Shown: positions 1-5,716 of the stretch, in pieces
Numbering within the stretch: position 1 is the first letter of the stretch
Layout of the letters: every line of letters begins with the position of its first letter
NCBI GenBank assembly: GCA_003647755.1
Contig: QMNL01000135.1
Span: 1 to 5,716 of the forward strand
Reading direction: 5' to 3'
Source: Candidatus Coatesiibacteriota bacterium
GTDB taxonomy: Bacteria; B130-G9
DNA: 5,716 nucleotides
The notes under the pieces: generated by a model
What the model saw: only the letters and a program-made list of their open reading frames with translations
What the model was told of the DNA's origin: nothing
Database searches by the model: none
Program-made: the position numbers and the translations under genes

Positions 1-39
1 ATAATCAGATTGACGCAGCTGGTTCTAGCCCTTTGGAGT

Positions 40-57
40 GCGGCGGCTTGACGCCGC
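40..57 (+). repeat. Hairpin 1: 6-bp stem, GCTTGA loop
   Basis: The stem GCGGCG (40-45) pairs perfectly with CGCCGC (52-57) around the hexaloop GCTTGA (46-51). It lies inside the left arm of the inverted repeat and is followed directly by five T residues. Confidence 0.75.
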
Positions 58-62
58 TTTTT
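40..62 (+). terminator. Possible rho-independent terminator
   Basis: Hairpin 1 is a GC-only 6-bp stem followed immediately by TTTTT (58-62), which is the layout of an intrinsic terminator for a plus-strand gene ending before the window. The stem is short, and the same hairpin recurs at 66-83 and 151-168 without T-runs. Terminator activity may therefore be incidental to a repeat element. Confidence 0.35.
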
Positions 63-65
63 CTC

Positions 66-83
66 GTCGCGGCTTGACGCGAC
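66..83 (+). repeat. Hairpin 2: covarying stem, GCTTGA loop
   Basis: The stem GTCGCG (66-71) pairs perfectly with CGCGAC (78-83) around the same GCTTGA hexaloop (72-77). Four of the six base pairs differ from hairpin 1, yet pairing is kept. No T-run follows. Confidence 0.75.
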
Positions 84-150
84 ATCGATTCTAGTCAATC
101 ATCGCTGCAGCAATCGCCTTTCGGAAAGAGATGAAGCTGTCTATTGAAGC

Positions 151-168
151 GCGGTGTCAAGCCACCGC
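151..168 (-). repeat. Hairpin 3: inverted copy, GCTTGA loop on minus strand
   Basis: The stem GCGGTG (151-156) pairs with CACCGC (163-168) around TCAAGC (157-162), the reverse complement of GCTTGA. On the minus strand this is hairpin 1 with one C-G pair changed to T-A on both sides, a compensated substitution. It sits in the right arm of the inverted repeat, and the conserved outer flank continues to 177. Confidence 0.75.
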
Positions 169-177
169 ACTCCAAAG

Positions 178-405
178 TCAGCCAACAGGTGTAACTTACA
201 AACCGATGCCTGCCGGACTCATAGCCTCTGCGCAGCGGAAAAGCGTGTTCATCCCACCATCTGCCTTGCCATTAACCTGATTATTGGGGGGTCCTGCAGA
301 TGTTGACGCTTGTGCGGTTTGGTGCAAGACTTGCTTCGCCTTATGCCGAAGGCATCTGGTATATATGGTTCTACGGTGTTCTACCAATTGGCTTTGGAGA
401 TTATC
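178..405. other. Leader region with no gene recognised
   Basis: Between the repeat element and the first gene I find no convincing coding region, RNA gene or strong promoter. The stretch contains a small hairpin, ATGCC-GAA-GGCAT (343-355), and a TATATAT tract (360-366), but no well-spaced -35 partner for it. The dehydrogenase frame stays open back to a TTG at 310, but no Shine-Dalgarno sequence supports starting there. Confidence 0.5.
396..400 (+). promoter_or_regulatory. Ribosome-binding site for the dehydrogenase
   Basis: GGAGA lies 5 nt before the ATG at 406. It supports that start over the upstream in-frame TTG at 310, because the protein then begins with the conserved family N-terminus, MAKHRVAYLPGDGIG. 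Confidence 0.7.
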
Positions 406-1527
406 ATGGCAAAACACAGGGTCGCATACCTGCCGGGCGACGGGATCGGAGCCGACGTTCTCGAGGCCGCTAGGCTCGTCTTGGATACGCTTGGGTTCGA
501 TGCGGAATATGTGCATGGGGACGTTGGCTGGCAGTTCTGGTGTGAGGAGGGCAATCCACTTCCAGACAGGACAATTGAGATGATGAGGACGACCGACTGC
601 TGCCTGTTCGGGGCAATTACCTCAAAGCCCAGGGATGAGGCGGCAAAGGAGCTTGCGCCCGAGCTTCGCGACAGGGGCTTCGTCTATTTCAGTCCCATCG
701 TGCGGCTTCGGCAGGTCTTCGATCTGCACACCAATATGCGTCCCTGCAAGGCTTTCAAGGGCAATCCGCTCAACTATCGCGACGACATCGACATAGTGGT
801 CTTTCGGGAGAACACCGAGGGGCTTTACAGCGGCGTGGAACTGCATCCTGTCCCACGTGAGGTAATGAGATTTCTGGCGGATTATCAGCCGAAGGCGAGT
901 CGCTTTATCAACGAGAATCCTGATGACTTGGCGATCACGTTGCGGGTTTACACTCGGAAGGCCTGCCGCTCGATCGTTACGCAGGCCTTTGAGTTCGCCA
1001 AGAAGCAGAATCGCCCAAGCGTAACCGTCGTCGAGAAGCCGAACGTCCTGCGCGAGACCGGCGGCTTGCTCGTGGGCGAGGCGCGGGATGTGGGAAAGGG
1101 CTATCCCGGCATCGAGCTCTGGGAGACGAACATCGATGCGATGTGCATGTGGCTGGTCAAGAACCCGCAGATTTACAGCGTGCTGTGCGCGGGCAATATG
1201 TTTGGTGACATAATCTCGGACCTTTCGGCACAGCTGGTCGGCGGGCTGGGCTTCGCCTCGAGTGCGAACATAGGCGATGACTACGCCCTGTTCGAGCCAA
1301 CGCACGGCTCTGCGCCCAAATACACCGGCATGAACAAGGTGAACCCCATGGCGGCGATTCTTAGTGCGAAGCTGATGCTTGAGTATTTGGGAGAGGCGGA
1401 GATGGCGCAGGTTCTCAAGAACGCCGTCGCAAGGGTCATTCGCGAGGCCAGGGTCAGGACCTACGACATGGGTGGCAGCGCCTCGACAACGCAGATGGCA
1501 GAGGAGGTCGCCAAGTATTGCAGATAG
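406..1527 (+). CDS. Isocitrate/isopropylmalate dehydrogenase family protein
   Basis: This 373-residue cytoplasmic enzyme should oxidatively decarboxylate a 2-hydroxy acid bearing a 3-carboxylate (isocitrate, 3-isopropylmalate or a relative) using NAD(P)+ and Mg2+. Family landmarks are in order: GDGIG at 11-15, substrate arginines R102, R112 and R134, Y141 in FRENTEGLYSG, catalytic K211 in EKPNV, and metal aspartates D244, D268 and D272 (FGDIISD). The cofactor loop HGSAPKYTGMNKVNP covers 300-314. Length is typical of the short dimeric family members. The substrate loop SPIVRLR (96-102) matches neither the LeuB pattern (E..LL..R) nor the isocitrate pattern (S.N...R). K305, Y306 and V312 align with the NADP-selective K344, Y345 and V351 of E. 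coli Icd, and Y353 with its Y391. Icd R395 is Gly here. Family is certain; the exact substrate is not. The stop codon overlaps the next gene. Confidence 0.93.
   Translation: MAKHRVAYLPGDGIGADVLEAARLVLDTLGFDAEYVHGDVGWQFWCEEGNPLPDRTIEMMRTTDCCLFGAITSKPRDEAAKELAPELRDRGFVYFSPIVRLRQVFDLHTNMRPCKAFKGNPLNYRDDIDIVVFRENTEGLYSGVELHPVPREVMRFLADYQPKASRFINENPDDLAITLRVYTRKACRSIVTQAFEFAKKQNRPSVTVVEKPNVLRETGGLLVGEARDVGKGYPGIELWETNIDAMCMWLVKNPQIYSVLCAGNMFGDIISDLSAQLVGGLGFASSANIGDDYALFEPTHGSAPKYTGMNKVNPMAAILSAKLMLEYLGEAEMAQVLKNAVARVIREARVRTYDMGGSASTTQMAEEVAKYCR
1501..1507 (+). promoter_or_regulatory. Ribosome-binding site for a TTG start inside the upstream gene
   Basis: GAGGAGG, a strong Shine-Dalgarno sequence, lies inside the last codons of the dehydrogenase gene, 10 nt before TTG 1518. 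The next in-frame ATG would remove 29 residues, so this site decides the start of the phosphatase and suggests translational coupling. Confidence 0.65.
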
Positions 1528-2480
1528 CCGAGCTTGCACCGAGAATCGAGGAGCTCGGAGCCAGCGTTCTCGCAGCGATTCGCTCTGTTGCCTCGCTGGG
1601 CGAGATGCGATCCACATCGGGCTTGACGGACAGCGGGGATGCCTCGTTCAAGGTCGATCTCTTGGCAGAAGAGGTGGTCAAGGACTGGCTTGAGACAAGC
1701 CCAGTTCAACTCGCAGCCTACACTGAAGAGATGGGTTTCATGCCGGGGCGAGGCGATCCCGAATATGCGATCATCGTTGATGCGCTCGACGGCTCGCGGG
1801 CGTTTAGGGCCGGGCTTGAGACCGCCTGTGTCTCCATCGCCTTGGCGCGGTTTCGCGGCAAGGAGGAAACTCGCTTCAGGGACATCCAGCTCGGTTATCT
1901 GTGGGAGACCAAGTCTGACGTTATGTTCCGGGCCACTGCCGGTCAAGGCGTCTCGATAACGCGAGACGGCGTGCCGCTTGCACCGCTTTCGGCCGCGGCT
2001 CCGACGCTTTCGGAGATGGCTTGGGCGTTCGAGGTGTGTGGGCGGCCTGCAAGGGAGCTCTTCTTTGTGATCAAAGACCTCGTGAACATGTCGGCCGTCC
2101 GTGGCGGGTGTTTTCTCTTCAACAGCACAACTTTCGGCATCTCTCGCATAATCCTGGGCCGGCTCGACGCTTATGTCGATGTCGGCGTGCGCATCGTCGA
2201 GGAGTTCCCCGGCTCGGTTGACGAGATGTTCCGTGCCGGCCAGCGACAGGTGCTGGGCCTCTTCCCTTATGACATCGCTGCAACTTTCCTCATCGCAAAG
2301 GAGGCAGGCATCGTGATGACGGACGCCTACGGCCGATCGCTCGACGACAGGCGCTTGCTCGGCTCAGGCCCGGACACGAGGCTCTCGTGCATTGCGGCTC
2401 GTAACAGCTTGCTTCACAAGCAGATAATGCATTATATTGACAGCAAGTTTGATGAATTGTCGCGGCTGCCGAGGGCCTGA
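1518..2480 (+). CDS. Inositol monophosphatase family (FIG superfamily) phosphatase
   Basis: This 320-residue cytoplasmic, Mg2+/Li+-type phosphatase probably acts on a sugar or cyclitol phosphate, or a nucleotide such as PAP. The metal-binding signature is present in order: K45 and D47 near the N-terminus, the acidic pair E70-E71, the core D88-A-L-D91-G-S (family D-P-x-D-G-T/S), and the C-terminal aspartate D252 in PYDIAATFLIAKEAG (family W-D-x-A-A...E-A-G). The middle part (about 115-230) diverges from classical IMPases, and the protein is somewhat longer than the usual 260-270 residues, so the substrate cannot be assigned. Translation starts at TTG 1518, overlapping the dehydrogenase stop by 10 nt, which implies one transcript. 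No signal peptide or membrane segment is seen. Confidence 0.88.
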   Translation: MQIAELAPRIEELGASVLAAIRSVASLGEMRSTSGLTDSGDASFKVDLLAEEVVKDWLETSPVQLAAYTEEMGFMPGRGDPEYAIIVDALDGSRAFRAGLETACVSIALARFRGKEETRFRDIQLGYLWETKSDVMFRATAGQGVSITRDGVPLAPLSAAAPTLSEMAWAFEVCGRPARELFFVIKDLVNMSAVRGGCFLFNSTTFGISRIILGRLDAYVDVGVRIVEEFPGSVDEMFRAGQRQVLGLFPYDIAATFLIAKEAGIVMTDAYGRSLDDRRLLGSGPDTRLSCIAARNSLLHKQIMHYIDSKFDELSRLPRA

Positions 2481-2571
2481 CGAGGGTTGGGCGCGCAGGG
2501 AGAAGAGAATCTTGTTGTTTTATCTCAGCGCCATGCTGGGTTGCGCAATTTGGCATTAGTTAAGGAATGAG

Positions 2572-4266
2572 ATGGGCTACATTCTTGGCATAAATGAGCT
2601 GCTGCACGACACATCGGCCGTTCTTCTCAAGGACGGGAAGGTAGTCGGCGCAATTGAGGAGGAGCGGCTCTCCGGAGAGAAGCACGCATTGGGCCTTTGC
2701 CTCATGGGCAAACCGCCCTCCTACTCGGTGGATTGGTGCCTCGGCTACTTCGGCCTTGACGAGAGCCAGATCGATGCCGTTGCCGTCAGCTTCGATGTCA
2801 ACACCCTCACGATGATGAAAATGCTCTACAATGTCATCACAGAGGCAATCCAGAAGATGTCGGTCAAGAACGCCTTCAAACAGAAGTCAAAGAACGATCC
2901 GGGCATGAACATCATCCCAGGTTCCACCTACGGCTTCTTCGTCAGGCGGAGGGCCTACTTCTCGGAGCTCAGACGGCGCTTCAAGGAGGTCGTATTCGTG
3001 AAGCATCACCTGGCACATGCGGCAAGCGCCTATTATTGCTCAGCTTTTGACCGGGCCAACATCTTCGTTACCGATGGCGTCGGCGACGAATCGCCCACCT
3101 CTCTCTACTACGGTCGGGATGGCGAGCTCATCCCGATCAAGCAGTTTCACCCGCATCAGTCCCTCGGCACGCTCTATCGGACGGTCTCGCAGGTGTGCGG
3201 TTTCGTCTATTTCGATGCGGGCAAGACGATGGGGCTGTCGGCCTACGGCACGCCGCGGCCAGAGCTGGGCGAATACCTCCGCGTGTATCCATATTCATAC
3301 TCCATCGACTTCAAGCCCCTGCGCAAGCTCTGGAAGTTCGCGCGAGATGACGGACAACCAATAGCCGGCATCCATAAGGACATCGCAGCGACACTTCAGG
3401 AAAGGCTGGAGGCGGCCGGGATGGAGATGACCAAGCTTTTGCACGCCAAGACAGGCTGCCGCAACCTCTGCCTCGGCGGCGGCGTCTCTCTCAATTGCGT
3501 GATGAACTCGGCGCTGCTGAACTCGGAATTCGTTGATGACATCTTCATTCAACCGGCCGCGATGGACATGGGTGCGGCGCTGGGTGCGGCGGTCTGGGTT
3601 GCGCATCTGAAGGGAGAGTCAAGGCCTGACGCAATGGAGGATGTCTTCCTGGGTCCCGAGTATTCCAACGACGAGATAAAGACCGTGCTGGATGCGACGC
3701 CAGGCATCGAGTTCAGGCACTACGAGCGGATCGAACAGCCCGTGGCGAAGCTGTTGGCCGACAACAAGACCGTAGGCTGGTTCCAGGGCCGGATGGAGTT
3801 CGGGCCGCGAGCGCTTGGCTCAAGGAGCATCCTTGCCAGCCCCATAGAGCCTTACATGAAGGACCGGGTCAACGACATCAAGGGCCGCGAACGCTGGCGC
3901 CCCCTCGCCCCCGCGATCCTCGAAGAGCGAATGCCAGATTGGTTCCTTAACCCTTATCCGAGCCCATTCATGACGCTGAACTTCCAGTTCAAGAACGGCG
4001 TCAAACAGAGAGTCCCATCGGTAGTGCACGCTGACGGAAGCGCGAGGGTCCAGTCCGTGCCCAAAAACTCACGCGCCAAGCGATACAGAAGATTGATCGA
4101 GGAGTTCGAGAAACTGACCGGCGTGCCAATGCTTCTGAACACCTCGTTCAATGAGCGGGGCGTCCCCATCGTCTGCGCACCAAAGCACGCCGTCGCGTCG
4201 TTTGTGAACACGGCGCTTGACTTTCTGGCGATCGGAGACTTTCTTGTATCCAAGAAGAGAGAGTAA
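2572..4266 (+). CDS. NodU/CmcH/TobZ-family O-carbamoyltransferase
   Basis: This 564-residue, apparently complete enzyme should activate carbamoyl phosphate with ATP to carbamoyladenylate and transfer the carbamoyl group to a hydroxyl of a sugar, antibiotic or glycan. The N-terminal Kae1/ASKHA-like domain has H12-D13 in the first strand motif, metal ligands H145 and H149 in HHLAH, D168 in VTDGVGDE, GKTMGLSAYG at 217-226, LGGGVSLNC at 301-309, and D332 in PAAMDMG. These four ligands correspond to the Fe-binding set of TobZ. The C-terminal YrdC-like domain has GRMEFGPRALGSRSI (406-420), KGRERWRPLAP (437-447) and LNTSFNERGVPIV (522-534), where the commoner GEPIV reads GVPIV. AAGGA at 2562-2566, 5 nt before the ATG, supports the start. 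The acceptor is unknown. The gene follows the phosphatase by 91 nt and is probably co-transcribed with it. Confidence 0.95.
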   Translation: MGYILGINELLHDTSAVLLKDGKVVGAIEEERLSGEKHALGLCLMGKPPSYSVDWCLGYFGLDESQIDAVAVSFDVNTLTMMKMLYNVITEAIQKMSVKNAFKQKSKNDPGMNIIPGSTYGFFVRRRAYFSELRRRFKEVVFVKHHLAHAASAYYCSAFDRANIFVTDGVGDESPTSLYYGRDGELIPIKQFHPHQSLGTLYRTVSQVCGFVYFDAGKTMGLSAYGTPRPELGEYLRVYPYSYSIDFKPLRKLWKFARDDGQPIAGIHKDIAATLQERLEAAGMEMTKLLHAKTGCRNLCLGGGVSLNCVMNSALLNSEFVDDIFIQPAAMDMGAALGAAVWVAHLKGESRPDAMEDVFLGPEYSNDEIKTVLDATPGIEFRHYERIEQPVAKLLADNKTVGWFQGRMEFGPRALGSRSILASPIEPYMKDRVNDIKGRERWRPLAPAILEERMPDWFLNPYPSPFMTLNFQFKNGVKQRVPSVVHADGSARVQSVPKNSRAKRYRRLIEEFEKLTGVPMLLNTSFNERGVPIVCAPKHAVASFVNTALDFLAIGDFLVSKKRE

Positions 4267-4373
4267 TCCCACTTTGGTCAGGGCAACGACATGAATGGAG
4301 ACTTGGGGACTTACAGCTTTCGGGATTGTGTTTTTTTTGGGCTAGTCAGTTTACGAATAACGGGAGGGTCATC
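4267..4373. other. Intergenic spacer with T8 tract
   Basis: This spacer between the carbamoyltransferase and the beta-helix gene contains an uninterrupted run of eight T (4331-4338). I find no stable GC stem directly before it, so it is not called a terminator. No well-spaced -35/-10 pair is evident. The region ends in the ribosome-binding site of the next gene. Confidence 0.5.
4362..4368 (+). promoter_or_regulatory. Ribosome-binding site for the beta-helix gene (TTG start)
   Basis: GGGAGGG ends 5 nt before TTG 4374. It supports TTG as the start, giving a classical signal peptide with basic residues K2 and R7. The next in-frame ATG lies downstream of the signal sequence and would delete it. 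Confidence 0.65.
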
Positions 4374-5716
4374 TTGAAGTTCTACACACTGCGTATTCAA
4401 GCTTTTTTCACCACGCTGCTTCTGGTCGAACTACTCTTGCTCATCCCTGCCTGGCTTTGTGCGGACACTCTCCATGTTCCCGATGAGTTCCCTACGGTCT
4501 CTGCCGCGATGAACGCCGCGTCGCCGGGTGACGAGGTTCTCGTTGGCCCCGGCTGGTATAACGAGAGCGTTGTGATGAGCCCGGGTGTCTCGCTTGTCGG
4601 AGCAGGTCCCGACAGCACGCTCATCGACGGCGGCCCAAGCCCTGCTATTGTGTGCGCCGAAGGCAGCAGCGTGGGTCAACTGAGGCTCATCTCCGGCTCG
4701 ACCCTGGCAACGCTCTATTCGCAGGACGTCTCGGCTACCATTTGGTCAAATGAGGTGTCAGGGCTTGGCAGCGGCATCTTGTGCACTGGTGGGACGATCG
4801 TCGCCGTAGGCAACAGCCTGCATGACAATTACTACTCTGGGATCCTTGTTCACGGCTGCGATGCGAGAATCGACCAAAACCTGGCCTACTTCAACGACAT
4901 TGACGGCATTCTCTGCTTCCAGTCAAGAGTCGAGATCACGGGCAACTTCTGTTTCGGCAATGCACACGCAGGCATTAACTGCAGAAAAGGCACAGTCGCG
5001 GATGTCGAAGGCAACGTTACCCAGAGCAATCACCACACCGGCGTGTTCTTCATCCGATCGACGGGAAGTGCCCTCGGGAATGATTCGAGCCGAAACGCAC
5101 AGATGGGCTTCCAGGCCGTTGATTCAACCGACGTTACTCTCGAGTCCAATTCAATAATCGAGAACTTCCAGCACGGCGTGCGGCTCAGTAATTCGTCCGG
5201 CCGGGTTCTCGGCTGTACAGTCCGATGCAATGGTTCTGCGGGGATATACATCACGAACGGCTCAGACATTGTCGTCTCCGGCAACATCCTCGAGCGCAAC
5301 TTCTCCGGAGGCGTTCTCATCGAGAGAAACGCCAACGCTGTCCTCATGAACGACTATTACCACAGGAATTACACAAGCGGACTGTCCGTGCTCTCTTCCG
5401 CAACCGCGGAGACCGCCAACGAAACCATGCTGGAAGATCGGTTGAATGGCCTCTACTGCGAGCAGGCGAACCATGTTACTTTGAGACGGTGCATGCTCCT
5501 GAGAAGCCACTGGATGGGCATTGCATCGATCGATTCGCAAGTCGAGATGAGCAACTGCGTGGTGGCCGGCACCTTTTTCAACGGTGTCTCCTCGCAGGGC
5601 TCCTCCTTTGAGGTGTCCAACAATGTCTTCTTCGCCATTCCGCTCGCTTGTATCCTCTGCCAGGACCCCGGTCCCCACACCATTGTGAACAACATCTTCT
5701 CAAACGCCGAACACGC
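4374..5716 (+). CDS. Secreted right-handed parallel beta-helix protein (3' end beyond window)
   Basis: The frame is open for 447 codons to the window edge with no stop. Residues 1-30 look like a signal peptide: K2, R7, a hydrophobic core at about 10-28, and likely cleavage after A30. C29 does not sit in a good lipobox. Residues 31-87 form the usual N-cap of pectin-lyase-like/NosD-type proteins (VPDEFPTVSAAMNAASPGDEV, then GVSLVGAGPDSTLIDGG). From about 125 onward, coils recur every 22-23 residues, with glycine before a hydrophobic residue at 134, 156, 178, 200, 223, 245, 268, 290, 313, 336, 359, 382 and 404. Asparagine ladders lie 9 and 4 residues before these glycines. The family includes polysaccharide lyases, isomerases and surface proteins. 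No catalytic residue set is recognisable, so enzyme or binding/structural role remains open. Thirteen cysteines in the mature part is notable. Confidence 0.9.
   Translation, partial: MKFYTLRIQAFFTTLLLVELLLLIPAWLCADTLHVPDEFPTVSAAMNAASPGDEVLVGPGWYNESVVMSPGVSLVGAGPDSTLIDGGPSPAIVCAEGSSVGQLRLISGSTLATLYSQDVSATIWSNEVSGLGSGILCTGGTIVAVGNSLHDNYYSGILVHGCDARIDQNLAYFNDIDGILCFQSRVEITGNFCFGNAHAGINCRKGTVADVEGNVTQSNHHTGVFFIRSTGSALGNDSSRNAQMGFQAVDSTDVTLESNSIIENFQHGVRLSNSSGRVLGCTVRCNGSAGIYITNGSDIVVSGNILERNFSGGVLIERNANAVLMNDYYHRNYTSGLSVLSSATAETANETMLEDRLNGLYCEQANHVTLRRCMLLRSHWMGIASIDSQVEMSNCVVAGTFFNGVSSQGSSFEVSNNVFFAIPLACILCQDPGPHTIVNNIFSNAEH

Larger units (their letters stand above)
31..177. repeat. Palindromic REP/MITE-like element with 27-bp inverted ends
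   Basis: The left arm (31-57) and the right arm (151-177) are reverse complements over 27 bp with only two mismatches. Both outer ends read CTTTGGAGTGCGG going inward. Each arm contains its own small hairpin, and a third hairpin lies between them at 66-83. The 67 bases between hairpins two and three (84-150) show no coding potential. No transposase is present, so if this is mobile it must be moved in trans. The layout resembles REP/BIME or MITE-type intergenic repeats, but that class is inferred from structure and not from a match to a known family. A short direct repeat AGCC lies at 27-30 and 180-183, too weak to call a target-site duplication. Confidence 0.7.

Noticed and set aside
1..30. 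3' end of an upstream gene
   Set aside because: Too few bases to distinguish coding from non-coding. Two frames stay open for about 17-25 codons but show no recognisable protein end.
8..100. 7-bp inverted repeat GATTGAC (8-14) / GTCAATC (94-100)
   Set aside because: It is short, does not extend, and is not symmetrical with the 27-bp arms, so probably chance.
303..366. Promoter from TTGACG (303-308) or the TATATAT tract (360-366)
   Set aside because: The hexamer 17 nt after TTGACG is AAGACT, a poor -10, and no reasonable -35 sits 16-18 nt before TATATA. Too weak to annotate.
310..405. 32-residue N-terminal extension of the dehydrogenase from TTG 310
   Set aside because: There is no Shine-Dalgarno sequence before 310 and the added residues precede the conserved family start, whereas ATG 406 has GGAGA at good spacing.
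622..1617. 331-codon open frame on the minus strand
   Set aside because: It lies antisense to the dehydrogenase, whose motifs are unambiguous, and its translation shows no recognisable domain. It is a compositional shadow of GC-rich codon use.
2530..2557. TTGCGCAA palindrome (2541-2548) between GCCA and TGGC as an operator
   Set aside because: An 8-bp palindrome with 4-bp outer complementarity is expected by chance in a 91-nt gap, and no regulator gene is nearby.
4331..4338. T8 tract after the carbamoyltransferase as an intrinsic terminator
   Set aside because: No stable inverted repeat lies directly upstream of the T-run.
5225..5678. Open frames of about 130 codons on both strands near the 3' end
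   Set aside because: They overlap the beta-helix frame, which has a regular 22-23-residue glycine/asparagine periodicity. The alternatives are arginine- or histidine-rich with no structure.

Overview
The window is ordinary bacterial chromosome, moderately GC-rich in its genes. It carries four genes on the plus strand, preceded by about 400 bases without a gene. TTG starts backed by Shine-Dalgarno sequences, a large secreted parallel beta-helix protein with asparagine ladders, and a palindromic repeat upstream suggest an environmental, probably uncultured bacterium. Such beta-helix proteins are common in candidate phyla and in PVC/FCB-type lineages. The sequence alone does not fix the phylum, and this placement is weak inference.

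Layout. Bases 1-405 hold no gene. Within them, 31-177 form a repeat-like element: a 27-bp near-perfect inverted repeat (31-57 and 151-177) and three 6-bp-stem hairpins (40-57, 66-83, 151-168). All three hairpins share the hexaloop GCTTGA, read on the plus strand for the first two and on the minus strand for the third. The stems differ but keep pairing. Bases 406-1527 encode an isocitrate/isopropylmalate dehydrogenase-family enzyme. Bases 1518-2480, overlapping it by 10 nt and starting at TTG, encode an inositol-monophosphatase-family phosphatase. After a 91-nt gap, 2572-4266 encode a NodU/CmcH/TobZ-type O-carbamoyltransferase. After a 107-nt gap, a TTG-started secreted beta-helix protein begins at 4374 and runs off the window end.

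How the genes may work together. The first two are almost certainly co-transcribed and translationally linked, and the carbamoyltransferase probably belongs to the same transcript. A beta-decarboxylating hydroxy-acid dehydrogenase, a Mg-dependent sugar/cyclitol phosphatase and an ATP-dependent O-carbamoyltransferase could form a small cassette that makes, dephosphorylates and carbamoylates a small molecule or glycan. This is inference from adjacency; no biosynthetic core enzyme or glycosyltransferase is visible here. The beta-helix gene has its own ribosome-binding site and may be an independent unit.

The most unusual features are the covarying hairpin repeat, the mixed active-site signature of the dehydrogenase, and cysteine-for-asparagine substitutions in the beta-helix ladder. 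I see no RNA gene, CRISPR array, transposase or phage gene.
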